Positions 34,907 through 46,920 of a DNA stretch of 64,000 bases are shown piece by piece. Origin of the DNA: Melieria omissa (taxonomy: Eukaryota > Arthropoda > Insecta > Diptera > Ulidiidae); NCBI GenBank assembly GCA_963971225.1, contig OZ020267.1:51097993-51161992 (forward strand), given 5' to 3'. A program made the translations under genes and the position numbers. Below the pieces are notes generated by a model. The model saw only the letters and a program-made list of their open reading frames with translations. It searched no databases and had not been told where the DNA came from. How positions within the stretch are numbered: the first letter of the stretch is position 1; each line of letters opens with the position of its first letter.

Positions 34907-37900
34907 AATTCGAATTTCAACCACCAACTACTTCCGTTTTCACCTGAAATGGCATCATGCGACTTTCACTGTGAAAAAAAGCATTTACTGATTAAAACAG
35001 CCCTTGAGGACGTCGAAGCCAATCAAAAGGCTTCTACTGATATCCTGAGGGACAACCCGGCCGGCGATCTAAAACACTCATTATTGAATTGGACTATTAA
35101 AACAAATATATATAGCGGTTTTACCAAAACAATTTATTATTATGTATTTTTTTACTTTATTTTTTAAAACATCGGATACTTTTTACACAGTATGCAAATG
35201 TTATACCATCCAAAGTTGGAGGTCTGTTTCAACTCTATCAAAGATGACTTAACTTTGATCAGGGATTACAATCGCAAATGAGATTTAATGGCCTTATTCC
35301 CATAAACTATGAAGCTTGTAGTGATAATGACTATGATTTGGTAGATATATGCGATCGTTTGTCAAACCTTATCATTTTATAGTTGCGTTGCGTGTCAGTT
35401 CATTGCTTCTTTATAGTGAAAGTATAAAAAAACACGAGGAAATAAAATAAGCTTCCAACCTGCATCATTCATGTATCACATGAAGCTTTCTGAACTTATC
35501 GACCTCAACGCTGTTGATCCTATATCATCGTTTCACTCGATCCAACCTGGTTACCTTAGGTAACCAGTAGGTTGAGTAGGCTACAAATGGGGGCTACTTC
35601 TCTGTCAAGTGGTGCTAATGCTTTTGGTTTATTTTCATGTGCATACTTTGTTCAATACAGCATTCTTATCGCATGGAAATGTTTCATATAACAGATTGTG
35701 CACTTTGCCCAGCCCGTGGACAACGGGTCGGCAGATCACTTGTTGTGTGTCGTTCGCGCTTTCACTCGAGTCCAGGAGTCAAAGGCGTTTAAAAAGGAAC
35801 CTGCATGTGCAATGAACGTGAATAAGTATCTAAGTGTGTCTTTCAAACAAAAAATCTAGTTTCAGGAAAATGTAACCGAAGCAATTAATGACAATTCGAT
35901 CGAGTCGCAAAGCCTCTAATTCAGTTTAACCCTTTCAGTCACAATGTCCAATATATTGGACTACAGCCCATACAATTCATACAGCGGGCTGTTATTTTCA
36001 TGTCGGAAAGGGTTAACTGTGGAGCAAAAATCACAATTTTATCAGCAACAAGCAAGTCTGAAAAAACGGAACACAAGATTGGCGAAACCTAAATTAGCTC
36101 GCAACTTCTCGCAGCAAACTCTACGTTGTGCGACTTCTGCTATGCACTTCATTTGTGAGCACTGCAATGTGTCGGTATCGCGCGCCGTATGCGAGAGACA
36201 AAACAAAATCGTAAATAACACCGGTTCAGCACCCTTTTCTGCGGGACCGATGCGCCGCTGTGGCGTTCGGCACTGTTGCGCGTGGCGGCGATGAGCTATC
36301 GCAATTTACTGGCAGCGTTGGCGAAAAGCGCCAGCAAAACAAAGAAAGAGAAGGGAGTAAATGGCAAAGAGCTGCAGTGACAACACACTGAACAAGAACA
36401 AGGCGAATCGACGAATAGGGGAGAAACAGTTCGAACCGCATCAAACCGGCGCAGGTTTGACATGACTACGAGCGGCTGTCGCAGCAGCAACAGCGACGAC
36501 AACAGCGACGCAAGCAACAACTTTTGCATTGGAACGCTGCTGCATGCGCTGTGGGCTGCATTCGTGAGTCTGCACTTACACACACACACACACGGTTGCA
36601 ATGCGCAATTCACACAGATACGAACACACACTGATGCAGCGCAACGTCGGCCGCTGCATACAAACAGACACGCCGACACACACGTGCACGCATAGATGCA
36701 CCAACACACATTGGCTGAGCCGATGACGGCAGCGGGGCCTGCAACGGTGGTGGTGTGGTGGCGAAGGTGTTGGCGGTGCTGGCATTGCAGTTGTTGCAAT
36801 TTTTGGGACTGTGCGCTGCCAAAACCAGGAACAATCAGTACGTTGCACCGAACGAATTTGTAGATATTCTCAAAGTTTACATGCTGACACACCCTTGTAG
36901 AGACGGTAATCTATAAATGTAGACAAAGAACCCAACACTAGTCGTCGCCGAATTGAACGTTATTGATTTTATTTTCTTATATTTGTTATTTTATTTAAAG
37001 AGGGGTAAGGATTTACACTTTCGAAAAATCGAATTTTTTTTAAGAATATAACATATATAGGATTTGATAATACTTTGACTAAATTTTAATGGTTTTTGAT
37101 TTCGGATAATTTCCGACCAGGGTACAGTGAACACCGCAAATTGTATTTTTTCAAAGACTTTCTGGGGCAAGCTCTGTCACCGGCTTGTTTTGTAATATTT
37201 CTGCATGAAAAAACTACAGAATATTGTTAAAAGTATGCTCAATAATGTACAAAAGGTTTAAATAAATATGATCAATCCATACTTTCAAAAAAAATTCATA
37301 AAACAAGTGTTTTTTTTACGCTGAAACCATTACCCCCCCTTAATAACTTAACTTTGCTCTAAAGAATGATTATTGTTGCGCTCATTTTCTTATCGGTTCT
37401 AAATTAAAATTCTATTCTAGCAAAATTTTTGACAAATTTCGTCTCAACATCTCGATTTTTTTTGCAAGATTATTGGATGAAAAATGGATTACCGATCGAC
37501 CAGATAAACAAATGTTACAATGTACAGCGGTTGAATGGAAAATCTATTTATAGATAAATAAAGATTGACGTCAATCATAAATATTAATGATTTCTCCAAC
37601 AACAACTCTTTTCGTGAACGTTACAAAAAAACTATTAAAAGTTGCAAAAAAGTTATTACATCTGTGTAATGATCTTTATAAATAAAATTTCATAAACTTC
37701 GGATCATTTCGGATCTATAGAGCACTGCACAATGGCCGCCTTTCAGTTTCATTTCAGGTTATGTGGATATGGAAGGCAGTTTACCTACTCACAAGCACGA
37801 TTGCTACTCGGCCAATATTGGCCAGAGACCGAGTCTTACTTGTATTTTCTATAATTTATAATACATATTTTCATAATATATACTAAGCTTATTTTTTATT

Positions 37901-38457
37901 ATTTAATTTAGTAATTGATTGATTTAAGTTTAATTCTGTTTGGAGAAATTTAATTCTGATTGAGGTGTAATTAAAAGACTTAGTTCCACTACACTTAGGA
38001 CACATATTCTAAATAAATAAAAAAAAGATGAAAAAAGTACAACTACTGAACTTCTTAAGGTAAAAAAATGCTTGTCGCTCAAAAGTTATTAAAGTTAACA
38101 AGTAACCAAACGCAAGAAAATTTTCCCATTTTGGTTAAAAGTAACCAACTGTGGCAACCATGCTCACAAGTACGAATGCATGTCGAATTATTTTACACGA
38201 ATGTAGACAATTTAGCGCAACACCGATTGCAGTATTTCTGCAGTCTCGACAATACAACACAAACGACAGCAACTGCAACAGCAACGGCAGCAACAACAAC
38301 TACAGCTTCGATAGTTTGTGGTTGTTTGAGTCTGTGCTGTTGTTGTTGTTATTGTTTGCGTTGCGAGAAGTGGTCTGCTCGTTCGCCTTGTCGTCAATCT
38401 GCTTCACGTTGACTGGGACCTAAGGCGACGACAATGTAGGCAACGCCAAACAAATCG
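34907..38457. other. Gene-free stretch upstream of doublesex
   Basis: Apart from the micro-MITE at 35930 I recognise no gene. 36100-36850 is less AT-rich, with CAGCAGCAACAGCGAC runs and (AC)n at about 36580-36592, and its overlapping frames look like repeat artefacts. 36960-38060 is AT-rich. CAACAGCAACGG runs also occur near 38270-38310. Confidence 0.4.
35930..36012. mobile_element. 83-bp TTAA-flanked micro-MITE
   Basis: CCCTTTCAGTCACAATG at the left and CATGTCGGAAAGGG at the right, with TTAA on both sides (35926-35929 and 36013-36016). Short enough to be little more than the two inverted ends. Confidence 0.65.
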
Positions 38458-39216
38458 AATGAGTAAGCTCCGGCCAGCGGTCGCACTACACGGACAGAGA
38501 GCAACATTCAATTCGATTCAACTTGAGTCGACTCAACTCGCCAACGTGCACTGGGTGTTCGCCACTATTCAGCGCCGTGCATCCGCCTGTCGTTGTTCTG
38601 CAGTGTATCTGTGCTGTGCCTGTCGCGCGCATTGCTCAACTCGATTTGTGTTGTGTCGGCCGCGCTTGCGATTCGCCGTTTTGATTGCGTTCTGGTCGCG
38701 TGTGTAGGCAACTTCGGTACTTCCTCAACAGCAACAACCGTTCGCCGCCTCCGACGCACAGCGCGATTGCTCGCTTGACGCCTTCCGCGGCAATTGTCCA
38801 GCAACGAGCAACTGAAGATCAGCAGCGACATTGCCACTTGCCAATGTTGCATTCGATCGTGACAGCAATAAGTTCCGCCCTTTCATTGTTGTTCGGCGCC
38901 TCGTGGAACGCTTTCGCAGTTTGTGAAATGCCGTCGGTTGGAATATCTCGAGCACTGCACAATCGCAGTGTTGAATAACTTGCTGACTGCAACCACCAAC
39001 TACACGAATGTGATAAGTTGCATAACCTAAAGTGTAAAAAACCAACATTTATGAGAAATTAAAACAATTTTGGAAAGGACAGTGACAAAACAAGTTGTGT
39101 GGGCTTAAAAAGTGCGAACCAGAGTTTACTTGACAATATTGTGCAATAAAAAAAACTGTAAACTTGTGAAACGTCTGTGAATCATCTGAAAAATGTTGAA
39201 AACGTTGAAACTGTGT
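38458..39216 (+). other. dsx: Possible 5' non-coding exon of doublesex
   Basis: This block is clearly less AT-rich than its surroundings and ends in a strong donor, CTGTGT|GTAAGTTT, at 39216/39217. Splicing from here to the acceptor at 42058 would remove a 2.8-kb intron and lead into the exon with the doublesex start codon. The start of transcription is not identified, so the left boundary is a guess. The open frames inside overlap on both strands and are not convincing. Drosophila dsx also has an untranslated first exon (family knowledge). Confidence 0.35.
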
Positions 39217-39270
39217 GTAAGTTTAAAAGTTGTGTTAATTTATAAGCATTTTGTTTAAAAATTAAATTAC

Positions 39271-39318
39271 ATTTTTGCAAACTAAGAATTAATTTCTTCA
39301 TTAATTCTTAGTTGCAAA
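39271..39318. repeat. Short near-perfect hairpin
   Basis: TTTGCAAACTAAGAATTAAT is followed after a few bases by ATTAATTCTTAGTTGCAAA, a stem of about 19 bp shortly after the putative exon 1 donor. It could be a tiny MITE remnant or a structured RNA segment of the intron. Confidence 0.7.
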
Positions 39319-40032
39319 AATTGCGTTCAGAAAGGATGTGAAGGTTTGGATCAGGATTAGTTTATGAAGATTCGATTTGAAAGAACTAATAATATCAGTC
39401 AGTATTACTCATGAAATTTAAGTTACACCGGCCAATACAAGCTTTGAGCACAGATAACTCACAGATGAGTTATCGACAGCGAAAAATGAAATTTAAATAA
39501 ATCATTAATTTTTTAACATAAAATACAAATTGAAATTTTTTTTCTTATGCTTATAACAATTATGATGTTTGGTTGTAGTTTAATAAATATTATTAATAAT
39601 ACAAAAATAAACAAAACTAAACTTTTGCAACAAATTAAGAGGACTTTCTGGTTTTACATTTCAAATATAGTTTGTCAACAATAATCGAAATTTATTTGTG
39701 CCAATCTTAATAACAAATATTATCTTTTAATATCGCTCTGGATATCTTATGAAAATATTTACGAAAATAATTGCAATAAAGTTAGTGAAGGTTAAGACTC
39801 AAGTTTCCCGTCGTTGCCAACACCTAATTATTGAAAAAAAACAATTTCTCTTTCAACGGCTGCACTCCCAACAGAAAAGACAAACCTCTGGAGTAAAATG
39901 TCTGCAAAGAAAACAAAATCAAAGTTAAAATAAATTATTTGATAAAAACAGACAGCTTGTGAAATCTTTTACATTTGAAACAGGTATAAATGTTCTAAAG
40001 TCCAAGTTCATTCTGACGGTTTTTCATATTTA
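39319..40032. other. Putative doublesex intron 1, left part
   Basis: AT-rich, no gene recognised. From about 39990 it shares sequence with 54200-54240, the left part of a repeat that the 40033 element interrupts. Confidence 0.4.
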
Positions 40033-40529
40033 CGTGGGTGGTCCGATAAGTACTTAGCCTGCAAAAGAAAAACGAAAATTTTGGAAAAGTGGCGATTTAT
40101 TTCTCAACGTAGTCTCCTTTCAACGCGATACACTTGACCCAGCGATGGTCCAACTTCTTTAACCCGTCTGAAAAATACGTTTTCTGGAGGCCTCCGTGGC
40201 GGCGATAACCTCCTCATTCGACTCAAATTTCTGCCCGGCGAATGACTTTTTTAAGTGAGAAAACAAAAAGAAGTCACACGGGGCCAAATCTGGAGAATAC
40301 TGTGGATGGGGCAGCTGTTCGTAGCATAAGGCGACCAATTTGGCGAATCACCGACCGATATTGCTCTTTTTCCATTTTTCTAAAATCCGGTCAAAACAAA
40401 ACTACAAATCCAATATGTCTGAAATTTTGACAGTAGCCGTCTACGAGGATGTACTACACGATAGTAAATTTCTCTTACGATAGTGGCACCATCGGGCGGT
40501 GGGGCTTAGTACTTATCGGACTGCCCACG
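40033..40529 (-). mobile_element. Mariner deletion derivative, 497 bp
   Basis: Inverted ends CGTGGGTGGTCCGATAAGTA and CGTGGGCAGTCCGATAAGTA flanked by TA (40031-40032 and 40530-40531). On the minus strand the last third of a mariner transposase is readable (QLPHPQYSPDLAPCDFFLFS, FESNEEVIAATEAS) and, after a frameshift, LDHRWVKCIALKGDYVEK. The first two thirds are deleted. The same host repeat without the insertion lies at about 54224-54270. Confidence 0.85.
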
Positions 40530-40539
40530 TAAATATCTG

Positions 40540-40770
40540 AATTTTCTTTAGTATTTCTATCAACTTTTGCTTTGATGCTTTAAAGGGTTCTACAATTAGT
40601 TCAGCAATTAGGGTTCTACAACTACAATTAGCCAAATTCGATGTGTACTTTTCGAGATATCAGCGACAATAATATTTAGTCTTTGTAGGTATGGAAAACT
40701 TGCAATATTTTTAAAGGATACAACTTTCCTCTAAGTCTCAAAGGTGCAAATGTGCACATATCTTCAAATT
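40540..40770 (+). repeat. Interspersed repeat shared with 54.2 kb
   Basis: Blocks AGTATTTCTATCAACTTTTG, TTTTCGAGATA-CAGC and TTTGTAG-TATGGAAA-CTTGC recur in order at 54255-54425. The unit was present before the mariner derivative at 40033 landed in it. Family unknown. Confidence 0.65.
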
Positions 40771-42058
40771 AAGCCCCAATATACTTGCAAATTTTTGTAA
40801 TGACAACTAAATCCAAATTGTTTTGCTAACATTTAATACACATTTTATTGTTTATCAAACAAACAAGAAAATAATTCATGCATTTGAGGGTAAAAATAAC
40901 GTTCACTAATTAACTTTTCACAATAGCAAGTATAGTTTTTTTTATATTTATGTTAAATCGGAGCAAAAGATTCTGCGACAACTGGAACAATACTGTGAGA
41001 TGCAAAAAACCAGCTACAGTTAACAGTTGTAACAGTAATGGAGATGCAAAATGTTGCATCTGGGAGGAAATTTATGGATTGTTTATTTAACAAATAATAA
41101 CAAATTTTGTATATTTTTCAAAACCTTAATCCCAGTTTGCTATGCTTTATAATAATTGTATTAAGGTTACAATTTTATTTACAAAAATTTATATATTTTA
41201 AAAATTATCACTCATACATTATTCTAAAATAGATTTTGTAAAATTAAACCTTTGGTATTATGTACCCGACCAGTCTCACTGCATTGCAAAGAATCAATGA
41301 ATCTCTGTGAGTGCATACGATTTTTTAGAGGGCAATTCATATCATTTTCATTTATTGACATAATTTAGATGTAGATTTGTTAGGTTTTGATGGAATGAAA
41401 AAAAAAAGTGTTGTAGCATTTCTCGTTTGTCGGAATGCGTTGAATATTTGCCTCGTGTGGAATAAGAATGTTAACAATGTTAATTTAATCCATGAGGCAA
41501 AAAAAATTGAATTGCAAAACTGGCATTGATTAGAGTGATTTAATTATGTACAGTACGCACTCGACTAACTCGAACTTTGATTAACGTTTTTTTGCATCAA
41601 TTTTTGTCACATCAGAAACTTAAGTACGGTATCGACTTATACAAAGGTAATGTTGCAGGTTGAAGTGACGCTCGACTTTAGGTTTAAAGGAAAAGACGAA
41701 TTTTTCTTTCGGCGGATACCTTCTGAACAGAAAATGGCAAACTGTGCATAAAGTGTTCTGTGAAAAGTGTGGATACCTTCAATTTGTATTCCTCCAATTC
41801 CAGGCCTGATTCTTGTAATCGGTCTGCCATGCTACTTACAACTAGATGTAGATTTGTGTATAAAAATAACTTATTTTTTATTTTTTTCTCAAATTTGTAC
41901 TTTCTGGAATAACTCATTTGTGTCAGAAATGTCATAAGTGATAAGAAAGGCTTCCAAGCAATTTTTTTAAATTAGCTTTAAAATTTGTTCAAATATCTAC
42001 TAATTTGATGGACAATTTTCAAATTCGGTTTTTAATAATTTTTGTATTTTATTTGCAG
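40771..42058. other. Putative doublesex intron 1, right part
   Basis: AT-rich with no recognised gene. CAGTACGCACTCGACTAACT at about 41554 resembles a pogo/Tigger-type terminus, but the partner end was not found. The stretch ends in a pyrimidine-rich tract and the acceptor TATTTGCAG at 42058. Confidence 0.4.
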
Positions 42059-43353
42059 CCGTTTAACACATAACCAACCCACTTTGTATGTTAAAGGAAC
42101 AGAAGTGGTCGCGCAACAACGCTAACCTAATCCGACAAAAAAGTTTCAAGTGTAAATTAATCGCTGGTAAAAGTGAATATAAATGCGCGCGTGTTTGCAT
42201 GGGAAATGCTTCCGGCAAGAGCGATTGCAAAAAAAAACAATTGCATACAGTAGAGTGCAAAATTGACGCATTGCAAGTGTCACTTGTGCGGTGCAGACAG
42301 CGAAAAGAAGCGCCAACTGATACAAACGCTGTAGTGCAAGTGTGTTAATTGCTCTAATTACAATTACAATATTTTTTTTAAATAAAAGCATTTAAAAAAT
42401 GTACACTGACAAGCAAAAGGGTTGCAAGTTGTAATTATTTATTAACATTTGGCAAATATAATCAAGTCGTACAGTGTATGCGAAGTCCTAATTAACCCAT
42501 AAACATACACTCGCACACAAACATAGAGTTAAATGGGGAAAACTTTGAATAAGGAGTGATGCCACAGTGGAAAGTCAATGTGCTTAACAGGAAAAATAGC
42601 GCGTGCAAAGAAAACCTAAACCATTCAATTACCTAGAAATCAATCTGTCGCTTTGTAGGTTATAAAGTGGGTCGTGTTTCTTCTCTCTTGTCATTCAAAC
42701 GCTTCCTGCAACACGACGAAGGTTGCTTGAGCTGCAGAATCCTGAACAATTTCAATACACCTGCACTTAAAAATAAAAACAATAAAAAATTTAATGCACA
42801 CAATTTGAAAAATATACTCACAACTAGAACATTCGAAGTGGATATATGCCAAAAAGTTATTAGTGATAATTCAACTTTTAAAAATCTAATCAATCTTGAA
42901 ATAAATTTTACTTAAAATATGAAAACAAAAAGATATGGTTAACAAAAATCAAATAAAAGTTATAAATAAAAATTAAAAATAAGTGAAAAACAAACCTATA
43001 AAAGTTAAAAATTTCCTTAGATCAAAGTTCAATAAAAATTGCACAAATAATCCAGTTTGCGCACAATTTGTGAAAATTTCAGCAATCAGCAAACGAAAAT
43101 TAAAACTAAAACGTCTAAGATAAACACGTAATTTTCTTAAATAATATAAAATTTCAATATTAAAAAATTGTTTAAGAATTCCACACTAGTGTCCACGACC
43201 TGAAAAACATTCAACGTTTTCTCCGCTTTCTAGTCAAATCGCCAACACTCCGCCAATTAATTCTCATTAAAATTCCCGTAAACGTCGTATTGCTCGCCTC
43301 GGCCAGCCACACCCAGTCCTCCGAGTAGTTTCGCATTGTGCGCCGCACTTTTA
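42059..43353 (+). other. dsx: 5' UTR part of doublesex exon 2
   Basis: It starts after the acceptor TTTGTATTTTATTTGCAG and runs without another good splice pair to the ATG at 43354. A 5' UTR of more than 1 kb with several upstream ATGs is expected for dsx from Drosophila (family knowledge). The last 150 bases before the start turn GC-richer. An alternative acceptor closer to the start cannot be excluded. Confidence 0.5.
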
Positions 43354-44092
43354 ATGGTGTCTGAGGATCACTGGAACAGCGACACAATGTCCGACTCGGA
43401 CATGCTCGACTCGAAGACAGACGTCTGCGGCGGCGCCTCCAGCAGCAGCAGCAGCTCCATCTCGCCCCGTACGCCGCCCAACTGTGCGCGCTGCCGCAAC
43501 CACGGCCTGAAGATCACATTGAAAGGACACAAGCGCTACTGCAAGTACCGCTATTGCAATTGTGAAAAGTGCCGTCTGACGGCCGATCGGCAGCGCGTCA
43601 TGGCACTGCAGACTGCGCTGCGCCGCGCCCAAGCACAGGACGAGGCGCGCGCCCTGCAGCTGCACGAAGTGCCGCCCGTAGTTCATCCGTCGTCGGCGCT
43701 GTTGCACCATCACCACCACCACTTGCACCAGCACCACCACTTGAATCAGAATCATCATGCCGCCGCAGCGGCCGCTGCTGCTGCCGCGGCCGCTCACCAC
43801 GCCTCGACCGCCATACGCTCGCCGCCGCACAGTGAACACGGCGTGCCGACTGGGGGCGCGGTGGGTGGGGGCGGTGGCGGCGGCGGACCGATTGCTGCCG
43901 CCGCCACAGCAGCCGGCGCACCGCCCGAGCATCACATGACCACCGTTCCGACGCCGGCACAATCGCTGGAGGGCTCCAGCGACTCGTCGTCTCCATCGCC
44001 GTCGTCGACATCGGGCACCGTTGTGCCCATAGCGGTGGCCGTCAGCCGCAAAGCGTTGCCGCTGCACCCGAATGGAGCCAATATTCCGCTAG
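43354..44092 (+). CDS. dsx: doublesex, first coding exon (DM domain)
   Basis: The ATG at 43354 begins [17 protein letters not shown], the hallmark start of dipteran Doublesex, so I prefer it over any upstream frame start. The exon encodes 246 residues and ends at CTAG|GTAAGT in phase 1, just after NGANIPLG, the point where dsx exons join. The DM domain spans about 42-88 with zinc ligands C44, C47, H50, H59, C63, C68, C70, C73, followed by [20 protein letters not shown]. Then come poly-His, poly-Ala and poly-Gly tracts and the conserved [16 protein letters not shown] block with a Ser/Pro-rich stretch. Doublesex is the sex-specifically spliced transcription factor at the end of the insect sex-determination cascade. 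The oligomerisation domain and the sex-specific exons lie beyond the window, so this is a partial gene. Confidence 0.95.
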
Positions 44093-45912
44093 GTAAGTAC
44101 CACATCGAGCCATTCTGTAGAAGCGTTCAATATTCGGGGCCTTTTCAATGGTTTCTTTGCTTTTCGAGTGCCAAAATGCATAATTGAAAATTATTGTGCA
44201 ACTTGCTGCAAGCGTCGCAAATTTAATGAGCCTCCAATTACCGGTCGTTGAACACTTTCAACTCAACACTCAATAGATCCGATTGGGCTGGGTTAACATT
44301 TGTCCAATGAGAGCGGATTCATAAATTGTGTGCAAAATGTGAAACGCGTCAATAGCAGCAATCTTGCTGCCATTTCATTCACACCACTTTCGACAGTGTG
44401 TCTGCAGCCTAATTTCCGTACATCGTTTTGTTGATTGAACGATTCGATAGGCCTCAATCAGCCAAAAAGAAACGGGTTCGCTTTGGCAATTTTTTGAATT
44501 GGTGCTCAATAATGTCGGTTTAATTCATTTTTGGTTTTACATAAAAAAAATTATTGTTGATTGAAGTGAAGTGAATTGAATAGTTCAAAATGTTGTTTAG
44601 TTTCAACTTTCAGAAAACGAACTTTATTTAAGTTTCAAGTAACTATTGGCAGTTATGAAAAAGCCTGCAATGAAGTTTACTACGCAAGTATTCAGATATT
44701 GAAAAAGGTTCAAATGGAAAGTATTGATCCTTACGCATTGTCAAATGGCGTCAACAGTGCGGCTGCAGATACATTTTCTTCTGGAGTGCGCAATCTTTGT
44801 CTCTTTGCGTTGTTGAGTTGTACGGTAATCCTTCAAAAAGGGGTCTGGGTCGCATTTTGCGGGGTTCGATTAGAAATTTCTTGTACATAAATAAAGCATT
44901 TGATGGAAAAGGGGTTCAAATTGTCGCTTCAACATGAATGACTTGCATTTCATTTCTTTATGAAAATAAATATTTTAATTGAATATTTTTGCGCTCTATT
45001 TCAAAACCTTTAAAGTGTTGCTTCCTAAGGCTCATGGATTACTCAAACAAAGGCTAATTGTAAGAATTATTTAGACCCTAAGGGAGATGCATACGCACTT
45101 TATTTCTTATTCATTTATGTTGGTCCTAGGGTCTTACGTCCATGCACTTTGCATTGGTCCAAGGTAATTCATAACACAGGTACTTTCGTTCTAATGTATG
45201 GCAACAGTCACAGCACTCTTGGCAACGTATCGATCAGTCTTTGCCAATTGGGCCGTTCTGATTTAAATTTATAGGCGTGATAAGTGCAGATAATTGGACT
45301 AACTACATAACATACATATATAATATGCACATTATCGAATGTTGGATCCAAGTGCAGTGCTCTATCGTTATTGACTATAATTTATGGAAATATTGGCAGT
45401 CAATTTATTCGCACAAGTGCAACCTAAACCGTTCGATATTTAATTATCATTCGAATTACCAGCGAAACGGTCTAATGTCTCTTCCTTGACACTTGCATTT
45501 AAATAACCATTAACCATTGGAGTGAAAATTTGTTCCAACCCCCAATCATGTAATTATTCCCAACTTTTTTTAATAATTTTTTTTAAATGTCAACCATCAA
45601 GCAAAGGTGACAGTTACGGTTGTGCGTTCACTTTTGTATAATCAGACAATAAGTTTTGCAATGCAATAATGAAATTATATGAAAACACAATTAAGTGAGG
45701 TAAAAGGTGTGGTTATTAATTATGCATAAACATATTTGTAAAATTCATTATCAACTAATTTCCAGAGGTTTCTAATTGAAACACGCTTTGCTACTTTAAA
45801 TTAAACTAAGAATTTCTAAGATTTTAATTAAATAAGGTGAAATGTGTACGACTTATTCGTATTAAAGATCACTTAACTGCACAAACTTCGTGTTTCAGTC
45901 ACGTTGAGACCG
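44093..45912 (+). other. doublesex intron 2, proximal part
   Basis: It starts with the donor GTAAGTACC. No coding sequence is recognised and it is mostly AT-rich. Short open frames here (for example 44576-44890) have no family resemblance. The intron continues to the end of the window. Confidence 0.6.
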
Positions 45913-45916
45913 TTAA

Positions 45917-46348
45917 CCCTTTCGCTATTTTGTTGCCATATGGCAACATGCTAATTTTTGGACGTATGCATCCTCCATGGTTGCAAGAATACATTGTTTT
46001 GTTAGTCTTTATAATAGTTTGAAGTTTCAGGAAAAATACGAAATTAATAAACTGAATATTTAAGTTTCCAGAAGAGAAGTATACACGTTTTTTTTAATTG
46101 TATACCTTGGCATAGTAAAGGAAGAAGAAGCAGAAACAAATTAGAGAACTTTTTAATTTGACGTTTTCTTTCAATTTAGATACTTTTATTTTTAATTTTG
46201 ATTGAAATAAATGAAGAAATATTCAAATTTTCGTTATGCGTAAAAAGTTTTATGTTTGAGTTATTATTACAGCCACAACGATGTGGCTGCTCTCATAGAA
46301 AAACACTCTAAAATAAAGGGTCCGAGTACAAAAATTAAAAAATTTCTT
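45917..46348 (+). mobile_element. TTAA MITE, GCTATTTTGTTGCC family, truncated copy 2
   Basis: It begins CCCTTTCGCTATTTTGTTGC after TTAA (45913-45916) and follows the reverse complement of 33825-34312 to about 46347, where it breaks off into unrelated sequence. It carries a small insertion near 46260-46300 (CAGCCACAACGATGTGGCTG, itself a short hairpin). Confidence 0.75.
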
Positions 46349-46369
46349 AATTAATCTTAACGTGGCACT

Positions 46370-46640
46370 GCCTCCTAGCGGCTTACGCGCACAGGCTGGA
46401 CAGACAGTGAAAGTTGCAAAATATGCGAGGAACATGAAGCTTTGGAGACATTAGAACTTGCCCTCTTCTTCTGTCCCGCGTCTCAGAACGGACTAGATTA
46501 AGTGGCAACGCTAACAGGTTCTCCAAAAGCAGGTCTCTGTAAAGGCGACAAGCGGCTTAGCGGGCACCCAAACCGTTGTAGTACTGGTGCCACATGTGCA
46601 AGCAGAGATTCGTCGATGTCTGCGCGGACGCAGACCTTTA
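46370..46640 (+). mobile_element. Non-LTR retrotransposon relic
   Basis: Forward frames read CKICEEHEALETLE followed by FFCPASQNGLD, the Cys/His motif near the end of R1/LOA-like ORF2 proteins, and then a stop. It is degraded, with no intact reverse transcriptase nearby. Confidence 0.5.
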
Positions 46641-46920
46641 AAAACAAATAATTCAGTTATGAATGATGAACGAACCAAGTGGCATACCTGACTGGGCCGG
46701 TGCACAATTTCGCAGTCTTGGTCGCCTGTCCAAGACGCCGGCATCATCGCCTACTCGTAAGCCGCTGATCTCAAGCGAAGCGTACGAGCATAACACAACA
46801 ATGTTGCGGTACATACCGCTTAACGCCTCGCTGGGTGTGCCGTCGATGATGATAAATATGGCGCTGATGATTGTAACGATGATGTAGATTTTATTGGATC
46901 GCTGCGCACGACATCACACC
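46500..46920 (-). other. GC-richer segment with a possible 52-nt intron
   Basis: On the minus strand a CAG|GTATGC donor near 46688 and a TTTTTAAAG|GT acceptor near 46638 are 52 nt apart, a normal fly intron size, and open frames continue across it. One upstream frame contains IYIIVTIISAIFIIIDGTPS, which looks like a signal peptide or membrane anchor. No start codon, family match or consistent multi-exon model was found, and one end overlaps the retrotransposon relic. It may be an exon fragment of an unknown gene, or chance. Confidence 0.2.

Noticed and set aside
36226..36892. 198-aa minus-strand frame rich in Cys, Val and Ser
   Set aside because: Composition follows the (AC)n and CAGCAG repeats on the other strand; no recognisable family and several overlapping frames of similar length.
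43351..44067. 238-aa minus-strand frame at the doublesex exon
   Set aside because: It is the shadow of the GC-rich doublesex coding exon and contains only Arg/Gly-rich, low-complexity sequence.
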